The notes below the pieces were generated by a model. It saw nothing but the letters and a program-made list of their open reading frames with translations. It was not told the origin of the DNA and did no database searches. The translations under genes were made by a program, and so were the position numbers. From Lentisphaeria bacterium UBA1732 (GTDB taxonomy: Bacteria; Verrucomicrobiota; Lentisphaeria; Victivallales; UBA1829), in assembly GCA_002315855.1 (NCBI GenBank), contig DCIG01000015.1, positions 1 to 5,039 of the forward strand: a stretch of 5,039 bases of DNA, given 5' to 3'. This document shows, piece by piece, positions 1-4,952 of this stretch. The number at the start of each line of letters is the position of its first letter. Position 1 is the stretch's first letter.

Positions 1-2
1 CA

Positions 3-47
3 TTTGTAACACAAAACGCTTATAATCGACTTTGTAACACTAAACGC
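3..47. repeat. Two near-identical 17-base direct repeats, period 28
   Basis: Positions 3-19 (TTTGTAACACAAAACGC) and 31-47 (TTTGTAACACTAAACGC) match at 16 of 17 bases, separated by 11 AT-rich bases. The first copy contains a small inverted repeat (TTTGT-aac-ACAAA). Because the first copy begins at the window edge, this may be the end of a longer tandem array or a pair of protein-binding sites. No further copy is seen downstream in the window. Function is unknown. Confidence 0.7.
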
Positions 48-189
48 ACAACTCAGATTTCCAATGTTGCGTTTACTTTTTCAATTAACTGCCTCGCATT
101 TTCTCCGTTTTTTTCACTTTTTTGCTTGAATACCGCATCTGTTTGAAGTATTTTATTTAGAATAGAACTGATTTCAAAAGTTTTTGACG

Positions 190-293
190 GAGCCTCCCCC
201 CGAAGTTCCCTCGGGACATTTGAAACCGGCTCACGATGTCTCTGTAAAGGCTCACCTGCTGTCTTCAATCCTGTTTCGGGGCTTTATACCCCC
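190..293 (+). other. GC-rich block with competing helices upstream of the protease gene
   Basis: This block stands out from the AT-rich sequence before it (48-180, where I see no convincing gene or site). Several helices can form: GAGCC 190-194 with GGCTC 228-232; CCCGA 199-203 with TCGGG 211-215; CCCCGAA 198-204 with TTCGGGG 275-281; and GGGG 278-281 with CCCC 289-292. The third excludes the second and the fourth. GGCTCAC also occurs twice (228-234, 249-255). If transcribed on the plus strand it would be part of the 5' leader of the protease operon. It could equally be the remnant of something else; no known riboswitch signature is recognised. Confidence 0.3.
220..248 (+). promoter_or_regulatory. 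Weak candidate sigma70-type promoter for the protease operon
   Basis: TTGAAA at 220-225 and TGTAAA at 243-248 are separated by 17 bases. The -35 matches consensus at 4 of 6 positions and the -10 at 4 of 6, so this is only the best-spaced pair found before the first gene. It overlaps the GC-rich helix-forming block, which weakens the call. A start near 255 would give a leader of about 95 bases. Confidence 0.22.
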
Positions 294-350
294 ATGGAAA
301 AGACGATTTGACCATGTATGGAGATTCTTTTTGGAAAGGATTTATTCAGA

Positions 351-1727
351 ATGAAGCCACGTTTCATTTCTTTTCTGCACCATAAACTGCTCAATTCGGC
401 GGTCGCGGTTGGTTTATCTTCCGTAAGTCTGCTTCTGCCTTTGTGTCCTTCGGATGCTCAGGACAATGTCCCTGCGCCTTCCGTCCCCTCCCCGGCGGAA
501 GAAAGTGCGCCTCGGATGCAGCCTGTTGCCGATGAATCTGTCGAACTGGATGAAGACGGCGCGAAAATGCTTGTTTCGTTCATGTATGCCCTCTCTCTCC
601 TGAAAACGCACTACGTCGATCCCGGCAAAGTAACGTACAAGAAAATGTTCCAGTCTGCCCTGCGCGGCGTTATGCAGGACCTTGACCGCTTCAGCAACTT
701 TGAGTCGCAGGAATCATACGAAAGTGTCGTCCGTGATTTCTCCGGTCATTTCGGCGGAATCGGCGTCCTGCTCTCCACGGAAAACTCAATCCTCGAAGTC
801 GTCAGCGTGGATGAAAATGGCGCAGCCGCAAAAAGCGGAGTCAAACCCGGCGATGTCATTGTCAAAATTGATGGCAAAAGCCTCGAAAAAATGAAACTTT
901 CCGACTGTTCCTCCATGATTCGCGGTGAAATCGGTACGTTGGTTACGATTACCGTTCGCCGTCCCGGTGAAAAAGAACTTCTGGATATTCGCATCATTCG
1001 CGGTATTGTCGCCAATCCTTCGGTTGCGTCTCCGCATATCATACCCGGAACAGATGGCATTGGGTATGTCATGGTGAAGCAGTTCGCTCATGATACGTCC
1101 AAATTGATGGATGAAGCTCTTCAGAAACTCACCGGCGATGGTATGAAATCCCTGATCATCGATTTGCGCAACAATCCCGGCGGCATTGTCGAAGTCGCCA
1201 CCGATGTTTGCAGCCGTTTCCTCCCGAAAGATCAGCTCGTCGTTACGCTGGAATGGCGCGATCCCTCGAAAAATGTTTCTTTCAAAACCTCTGATGACTG
1301 CAAAAAATACGAGACGCTTCCCCTGATGATTCTGGTAAACCACAATTCCGCCAGTGCTTCCGAGCTTGTGTCGTCTGCTCTCCGCGACTACAAGCGTGCC
1401 GTCATTTTAGGCGAACGCACCTTCGGAAAAGGCTCTGCCCAGAATGTGATGCCCATTGGCGATCTTGGTGCCTTGCGCATGACCATCGCTCACTATTTCA
1501 CCCCGTCCCACACCGAAATCCATGGAAAAGGATTAACCCCCGACATTACGGTCGAAATCCCGCAGGATCAATACGCGTTCCTCATGAATCAGCTGAATAC
1601 CGATCCGGGCGTGATTCTCCCTGAAATCCCCGATGCCGTCCGCGACATCCAGCTCGAACGCGCCATCGAGGTTCTCCGCAGTGCCTCCATTCTTTCCGGT
1701 CAGGGTGCTTCTGACAATGACAAATAA
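351..1727 (+). CDS. S41 family C-terminal processing peptidase (CtpA/Prc-like), exported
   Basis: Serine protease of the tail-specific (CtpA/Prc/CtpB) family, which trims or degrades exported proteins from their C-termini; 458 residues, within the usual range. The ATG at 351 is chosen over an in-frame ATG at 318 because GGAAAGGA (333-340) lies 10 bases upstream and the protein then opens with a signal peptide: basic start, hydrophobic stretch about 13-31, likely cleavage after Ala36. Cys32 lacks a proper lipobox. An N-terminal helical region (about 73-130) is followed by a PDZ domain (about 135-218, with PGD at 166-168) and the S41 core, with IDLRNNPGG at 270-278. By family alignment the catalytic residues are Ser335 in SASASE, Lys360 in FGKG and Gln364. 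GKGLTPD is at 392-398. The usual LDPxS motif reads LDRFS (111-115). The active site is intact. It is likely periplasmic, and the next gene encodes a lipoprotein. Confidence 0.95.
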   Translation: MKPRFISFLHHKLLNSAVAVGLSSVSLLLPLCPSDAQDNVPAPSVPSPAEESAPRMQPVADESVELDEDGAKMLVSFMYALSLLKTHYVDPGKVTYKKMFQSALRGVMQDLDRFSNFESQESYESVVRDFSGHFGGIGVLLSTENSILEVVSVDENGAAAKSGVKPGDVIVKIDGKSLEKMKLSDCSSMIRGEIGTLVTITVRRPGEKELLDIRIIRGIVANPSVASPHIIPGTDGIGYVMVKQFAHDTSKLMDEALQKLTGDGMKSLIIDLRNNPGGIVEVATDVCSRFLPKDQLVVTLEWRDPSKNVSFKTSDDCKKYETLPLMILVNHNSASASELVSSALRDYKRAVILGERTFGKGSAQNVMPIGDLGALRMTIAHYFTPSHTEIHGKGLTPDITVEIPQDQYAFLMNQLNTDPGVILPEIPDAVRDIQLERAIEVLRSASILSGQGASDNDK

Positions 1728-1731
1728 TATT

Positions 1732-1745
1732 AGCCGGAATCGGCT
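1732..1745 (+). other. Small intergenic stem-loop between protease and lipoprotein genes
   Basis: AGCCG (1732-1736) and CGGCT (1741-1745) form a 5-bp stem with a GAAT loop just after the protease stop codon. No T-run follows, so it is not an intrinsic terminator. It could affect transcript stability or processing, or be chance. Downstream, AAAGGA (1754-1759) is the ribosome binding site of the lipoprotein gene. Confidence 0.35.
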
Positions 1746-1769
1746 CAACCACCAAAGGACTTTGTTTTT

Positions 1770-2342
1770 ATGAAAAAAATCATCTCTCTTCTCGCTGCCT
1801 TGACTGCGCTTCTCTTCACTGCCGGATGCGCAAAGGAAATCATTGTCGCGGAAATCCTTCAGACCCCGGAACAGGCTCGCATTTATACACAATACAATAT
1901 TTGGTATGAAGACCCATCTGAAATCAGTTCGCTGAACATTCAGAAAGGCAGTATGATTCCGTTCGGCACCGAAGTCCGCATCGAAAAATCCACGACCGAT
2001 GAAATCACTTTCACCGAAGTTGATACCGGACGCACCTTTACCATTCAGTACGATCCTCAGTACCGTATGCTGACGCCCGAAGACTACGTCCGCGAACTCT
2101 TCTCCACGCAAAATACCGATGACCTCACCGCTGGAATCCGTTCCCTCACTGTGGAAAAACTCAAACGCGGCATTGTCGAAGTCGGCATGACCAAGCAGGA
2201 AGTTCTCCTCGCTTTCGGTCCCCCGTGTGCATTCCGCACCCGCTCCGTCAGCCTTGATACATGGTGCTACTGGACCGATTTCATCGTCGGAAAACGCATC
2301 ATCTTCACCAATGGTCAGGTTTCCGACATCATTGTTCTCTAA
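1770..2342 (+). CDS. Lipoprotein with BamE/SmpA-like C-terminal motif
   Basis: A 190-residue predicted lipoprotein. The N-terminus is a typical type II signal: two lysines, a hydrophobic run (4-16) and the lipobox TAGC with the acylated Cys at 20. Residues 134-189 resemble the BamE/SmpA/OmlA fold: GMTKQEVLLAFGPP (139-152), then a DTWCYW strand (163-168) and a closing FTNGQVSDII strand (179-188). BamE is a small outer-membrane lipoprotein that supports the beta-barrel assembly machine. This protein is longer than classical BamE; residues 30-130 are an extra region, predicted beta-rich, that I do not recognise. AAAGGA at 1754-1759 lies 10 bases before the ATG. It follows the protease gene by 42 bases and precedes proC by 21, so co-transcription is likely. 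It could be a BamE relative or a protease partner; function is inferred only from the motif. Confidence 0.8.
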   Translation: MKKIISLLAALTALLFTAGCAKEIIVAEILQTPEQARIYTQYNIWYEDPSEISSLNIQKGSMIPFGTEVRIEKSTTDEITFTEVDTGRTFTIQYDPQYRMLTPEDYVRELFSTQNTDDLTAGIRSLTVEKLKRGIVEVGMTKQEVLLAFGPPCAFRTRSVSLDTWCYWTDFIVGKRIIFTNGQVSDIIVL

Positions 2343-2363
2343 CCGTTTTGTAAGGTCTGCTCT

Positions 2364-3164
2364 ATGAATCAGAAAATTACCGTTGTCGGTGCCGGTAAAA
2401 TGGCAACTGCCATTTCCCTTGGACTTGTGGCCAAAGGTTATGCACACGATGAAATTCATGCTTATGATGTCAGCCCCGATGCCGCCCGGATTTACCGGGA
2501 AACCACGGGCTGCACTGTTCACGCGACCATGGCGGATGCTCTGGCCGGCACGGATATCGTTCTTCTTGCCGTGAAACCCCAGTATGCCCCCGCTGCTCTT
2601 GCGGAAGCGAAATCTCTGATTGCCGGACGTCTCGTCATCTCCATTGTCGCCGGCATGAAACTTGACACGCTGAAAAACTTGAGCGGATGTTCCCGAATTG
2701 TTCGCGTCATGCCCAATACCCCGGCTCTGGTTCGTCAGGGCATGTCATGCTTTGCTGTCTCCCCCGATGTTTCTGCCGCAGACAAAGAGCTTGCCGAATC
2801 CATCCTGTCGTCCTTCGGACTGGTTCGTGAAGTCCCGGAATCCCTCATGGATGCCGTTACCGGACTCAGCGGCAGCGGTCCCGCTTACGTCATCGAGTTT
2901 ATTCTCGGCTTGGCGGAAGGCGGTGTCTACTGCGGTCTTCCCCGTGATTTGGCGCTCCAGTCTGCCATTCAGACGGTTCTTGGCACGGCTCTCATGTGCA
3001 AACAGAATCCTGCCTCTGTTGAAGCTCTCCGCAATGCGGTCATCACCCCCAATGGCACGACCGCTCGCGGCATTCACGTCCTTGATCAGGCAGGCTTCCG
3101 CGGCACCCTTGAAAACTGTGTCATCGCGGCTGCAGAACGTTCCGCCGAACTTGGAAAAAAGTAA
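2364..3164 (+). CDS. proC: Pyrroline-5-carboxylate reductase
   Basis: Catalyses the NAD(P)H-dependent reduction of 1-pyrroline-5-carboxylate to L-proline, the last step of proline synthesis, in the cytoplasm. The 266-residue length is typical of the family. Visible motifs are the N-terminal Rossmann dinucleotide-binding GAGKM (9-13), VKPQ (70-73), SIVAG (93-97), RVMPNTPA (114-121), the family block DAVTGLSGSGPAY (163-175) and the C-terminal signature ITPNGTTARG (227-236), where Asn replaces the more common Gly but fits the known pattern. The protein is complete. TAAGG (2351-2355) lies 8 bases before the ATG and only 21 bases separate it from the lipoprotein gene, so it is probably the third gene of the operon. 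No functional link between proline synthesis and the two envelope genes is evident; the grouping may be incidental. Confidence 0.97.
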   Translation: MNQKITVVGAGKMATAISLGLVAKGYAHDEIHAYDVSPDAARIYRETTGCTVHATMADALAGTDIVLLAVKPQYAPAALAEAKSLIAGRLVISIVAGMKLDTLKNLSGCSRIVRVMPNTPALVRQGMSCFAVSPDVSAADKELAESILSSFGLVREVPESLMDAVTGLSGSGPAYVIEFILGLAEGGVYCGLPRDLALQSAIQTVLGTALMCKQNPASVEALRNAVITPNGTTARGIHVLDQAGFRGTLENCVIAAAERSAELGKK

Positions 3165-3210
3165 CTGAACTGTTTTTTTCAGAAATCCCGTTGTTTCATT
3201 TCAAATAATT

Positions 3211-3243
3211 GAGGGTATCACATCCCTCCTTGAACAAAAGGAG
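3211..3243 (+). promoter_or_regulatory. Mutually exclusive hairpins over the NfeD-like gene's ribosome binding site
   Basis: Two stems compete. GAGGG 3211-3215 can pair with CCCTC 3224-3228 (8-base loop). CTCCTT 3226-3231 can pair with AAGGAG 3238-3243 (6-base loop). The second stem buries the Shine-Dalgarno sequence of the gene starting at 3251; the first, sharing bases 3226-3228, would free it. This is the layout of a simple translational switch, but the stems are short (5 and 6 bp). The base pairing is seen directly; regulation is inference. Confidence 0.4.
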
Positions 3244-3250
3244 TCTCACC

Positions 3251-3871
3251 ATGATGTTTATTCCGGTTTTAGCCGCAAGTTTCCTTGCTGACATCGAAAC
3301 TTTCCTCAAAAGCTCCGGTGCGCATTCCATTTATCTTGGTTTCGCCATCGGCGGCACGCTTATTTTCCTTATCATGGGGATTATGGCGTTGTTCGGTCTG
3401 AACACAGATGCTTCTGCCGACATTGATTTGGATATGGACGGCGACATTGACATCCCTCATGCTGATACGGGTCTTGCTGATTTCCAGATTTTCTCCATTC
3501 GTTCCATCCTTGCATTTATTGCCATGTTCGGTTGGGGCGGCGTCATTTGGGGCGGACGCGGATGGGGCGGATTCATTGCAGCCATGGTCTGCGGTATTAT
3601 CACCATGCTGCTCACGGCATGGATTGTCTGCATGATTCTGAAACTCCAGCAGAGTGGTACCGTTTCAAACACCAAGCTCATTGGTTTGACGGGGACCGTC
3701 TACCTCTCCATTCCCGGCGGAGATGCCAAACCCGGTAAAGTCATTCTTACCCTCAACAATTCCACCCGTGAAATTCAGGCGATAGCAGACAATCCCATTC
3801 CTACCGGTGCTCAAGTCAAAACCATTGCCGTCAATGGCAATATCTTCAAAGTTCAGAAAATCGAATCGTAA
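3251..3871 (+). CDS. NfeD-like membrane protein with C-terminal OB-fold (YuaF/YqiJ type)
   Basis: A 206-residue inner-membrane protein. The ATG at 3251 is preferred because AAAGGAG (3237-3243) lies 7 bases upstream; ATG at 3254 is a close alternative. Three hydrophobic segments are visible: about 26-50, about 80-100 (ending in Gly/Trp-rich FGWGGVIWGGRGWGG) and about 107-130. Residues 137-206 carry the pattern of an NfeD C-terminal OB-fold beta-barrel: LIGLTGTVYLSI (143-154), a VILTL strand, and a closing GAQVKTIAVNGNIFKVQKI (186-204). Between the first two segments lies a very acidic loop (53-72) with alternating Asp, including DLDMDGDID (59-67), a DxDxDG pattern as in calcium-binding loops. 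Family members such as Bacillus YuaF act with flotillin-like proteins in membrane organisation; no flotillin gene adjoins it here. It lies 86 bases after proC and is followed by stem-loops and a terminator. Confidence 0.82.
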   Translation: MMFIPVLAASFLADIETFLKSSGAHSIYLGFAIGGTLIFLIMGIMALFGLNTDASADIDLDMDGDIDIPHADTGLADFQIFSIRSILAFIAMFGWGGVIWGGRGWGGFIAAMVCGIITMLLTAWIVCMILKLQQSGTVSNTKLIGLTGTVYLSIPGGDAKPGKVILTLNNSTREIQAIADNPIPTGAQVKTIAVNGNIFKVQKIES

Positions 3872-3935
3872 ACGAATCTTCCCTTTTTTTTCCGGTATCC
3901 CCTTTTCCTCAAACAATCTGTTCAATCTTTGTCCT

Positions 3936-3971
3936 GATTTCAAAGGCGTTTGTCATTTGACTTTTGAAATC
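3936..3971. other. Long stem-loop before the terminator
   Basis: GATTTCAAA (3936-3944) is perfectly complementary to TTTGAAATC (3963-3971). On the plus strand G3945-T3962 can add a wobble pair and G3946-C3961 another pair, giving 11 bp around a 14-base loop. No T-run follows on either strand, so it is not itself a terminator. It would lie in the 3' untranslated part of the NfeD-like transcript and may protect the message end. Confidence 0.45.
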
Positions 3972-3987
3972 GACTCTCCGATAGACA

Positions 3988-4036
3988 AAAAGCCGTTCCC
4001 GAACCTCTCTCCGAGGCTCAGAACGGCTTTTCTTTT
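3988..4036. terminator. Bidirectional intrinsic terminator between convergent genes
   Basis: AAAAGCCGTTC (3988-3998) pairs perfectly over 11 bases with GAACGGCTTTT (4021-4031); inside the loop CCTC 4004-4007 can pair with GAGG 4013-4016. On the plus strand the stem runs into a T-rich tract (4028-4036), and on the minus strand into the complement of A3987-3991. It can therefore end transcripts from the NfeD-like side and from frr. Confidence 0.9.
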
Positions 4037-4056
4037 TTGAAAATTCAGGAAATCCC

Positions 4057-4107
4057 TTTTCAGTTTTTCCCTGAAAACGTGTCTCAGATGCACATTCCTG
4101 CGTCTGA
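4057..4107 (-). other. Two stem-loops just downstream of frr
   Basis: Directly after the frr stop codon, 4084-4092 and 4099-4107 form a 9-bp stem around a 6-base loop; one pair (T4089/G4102) is a wobble on plus-strand RNA but an A/C mismatch on frr mRNA. A second stem, TTTTCAG 4057-4063 with CTGAAAA 4071-4077, follows. Only short T stretches come after them on the minus strand, so they may be weak terminators or 3'-end stabilisers ahead of the strong terminator. Confidence 0.45.
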
Positions 4108-4671
4108 TTACACGGTCATGATTTCTTTTTCTTTTTCGGCTGCATCCGTATCAATGCCCTTGATGTAGGAATCGGTCAGCTTCTGAATCACATCCAGCAG
4201 ATCTTTCATCTGGTCTTCGCTGATTTGTGAATCTTTTTCAGCCTTCTTGGCGAGTTCGTTTCCATCGCGTCGAATATTGCGGACTGCCACCTTGGCCTCT
4301 TCGGCACGGCTTTTCACCTGCTTGGATAGCTGCTGACGGCGTTCTCCGCTCAGCGGAGGAATCGGCAGACGGATGAGTTTTCCATCGTTCAGCGGCGTAA
4401 TTCCCAGTTTGGAATTGATGATCGCCTTTTCGATTGCACCCAGTGCCGATTTATCCCACGGCTGGATTGTTACGGTCTTGGCATCCGGCGTGGATACACC
4501 GGCTAAATCGCGCACACGCGTCTGCGTCCCGTAATAGTCGATGGTAATCGGGTCTACGATTGAAACGGAGGCTTTTCCGGTTCGGATGGATGCGAAATCG
4601 TGATTCATCGCATCTTGCGCCTTCATCATGCGCTCTTCAAGCTCGTCCGGCAATTCCTTCATAATATCCAT
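4108..4671 (-). CDS. frr: Ribosome recycling factor
   Basis: Works with elongation factor G in the cytoplasm to split the post-termination ribosome so the subunits can be reused. The 187-residue length fits the family (about 185). Visible hallmarks: SIRTGKAS (28-35), YYGTQTRVRDLAGVS (46-60, where many relatives have Pro in place of Arg52), TVTIQPWDKSALGAIEKAI (66-84), LNDGKLIRLPIPPLSGERR (94-112) and RNIRRDGNE (131-139), in which Arg134 corresponds to the functionally important Arg132 of the Escherichia coli protein. The long helices of domain I are at the two ends and domain II lies in the middle. The ATG at 4671-4669 has AAGGAG (complement of 4679-4684) at 7 bases. pyrH, the usual upstream neighbour, is not adjacent: at least 368 bases without a clear gene precede frr, so it probably has its own promoter. 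Confidence 0.97.
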   Translation of the reverse strand: MDIMKELPDELEERMMKAQDAMNHDFASIRTGKASVSIVDPITIDYYGTQTRVRDLAGVSTPDAKTVTIQPWDKSALGAIEKAIINSKLGITPLNDGKLIRLPIPPLSGERRQQLSKQVKSRAEEAKVAVRNIRRDGNELAKKAEKDSQISEDQMKDLLDVIQKLTDSYIKGIDTDAAEKEKEIMTV

Positions 4672-4716
4672 AGGGTCGCTCCTTCATGTTGATGATGGGG
4701 GGATTTTTTGTTGCTT

Positions 4717-4897
4717 GAGCTGATTCCAAAAGTCTTTGGCGTAAAAATTTGATATGAGTCTTCACACAGTTGTCAGGAGTAGTTTGAGGTGGCTGCGGGG
4801 AACGCAGCCGCCGAAAACGCTCTTCCGGCAAATGCCGAAGAGAATTTCAAAGCTCCTGGCAGAACTTTTGAATTTAGCTCGCTTGTTAGGTCAGCTC
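4717..4897 (-). other. Cluster of hairpins upstream of frr: structured leader or small RNA candidate
   Basis: Within about 180 bases lie several stems. CCAAA 4726-4730 pairs with TTTGG 4735-4739. GGCTGCG 4791-4797 pairs with CGCAGCC 4803-4809 around loop GGGAA. CTCTT-CGGC (4820-4829 with one bulged C) pairs with GCCGAAGAG 4834-4842 around loop AAAT. TTCAAA 4846-4851 pairs with TTTGAA 4867-4872. GAGCTGA 4717-4723 is complementary to TCAGCTC 4891-4897 and could close the whole set. A candidate promoter just upstream (4924-4952, minus) would transcribe it toward frr, giving a leader of about 245 bases. Non-Watson-Crick extensions of the stems are G-U on the plus strand, which argues the other way. 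No known RNA family recognised. Confidence 0.35.
4749..4776 (-). promoter_or_regulatory. Weak proximal promoter candidate for frr
   Basis: Reading the minus strand, CTGACA (4776-4771) and TATCAA (4754-4749) are separated by 16 bases. The -35 is one mismatch from consensus; the -10 matches at 4 of 6. A start near 4743 would give frr a leader of about 70 bases, excluding most of the hairpin cluster. Confidence 0.3.
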
Positions 4898-4923
4898 TGT
4901 TCAAAACTTCGCCGACTATATGC

Positions 4924-4952
4924 ACTATACACGCATTTCGGATAATAATCAA
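4924..4952 (-). promoter_or_regulatory. Good distal sigma70-type promoter candidate reading toward frr
   Basis: On the minus strand TTGATT (4952-4947) is followed after exactly 17 bases by TATAGT (4929-4924). Upstream, 4953-5010 is rich in A and T runs that could act as an UP element. ACTATA is repeated at 4915-4920, offering a second -10-like hexamer. The expected start is near 4917, giving about 245 bases of leader before frr, or an independent RNA. Confidence 0.5.

Noticed and set aside
318..350. Upstream ATG at 318 as start of the protease
   Set aside because: It puts 11 residues in front of a good signal peptide and lacks a well-spaced ribosome binding site, whereas GGAAAGGA lies 10 bases before the ATG at 351.
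1533..2522. Long minus-strand open frame of 329 codons
   Set aside because: It is antisense to three well-supported genes, crosses their boundaries, and its translation has no recognisable domain; it arises from the codon bias of the plus-strand genes.
3154..3182. Possible terminator after proC (A-run pairing with T-run, CTGAA/TTCAG)
   Set aside because: The stems are short or made only of A-T pairs, and no T-run follows a GC stem, so read-through into the NfeD-like gene is likely.
3204..3209. AATAAT as a -10 box for the NfeD-like gene
   Set aside because: Near-consensus on its own, but no -35 hexamer at 16-18 bases upstream.
3209..3250. TTG at 3209 as start of the NfeD-like protein
   Set aside because: No ribosome binding site before it, and AAAGGAG at 3237-3243 fits the ATG at 3251.
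4637..4831. Minus-strand 64-codon frame overlapping the frr start
   Set aside because: Overlaps frr in another frame, low-complexity Pro/Arg start, no supporting ribosome binding site.
4898..4920. GTTCAAAAC resembling a tRNA T-loop
   Set aside because: The flanking bases do not form a T-stem and no acceptor or anticodon arm can be placed.
4754..4945. Plus-strand 63-codon open frame upstream of frr
   Set aside because: Leu/Arg-rich translation, no ribosome binding site, and it runs through the hairpin cluster and the candidate promoter.
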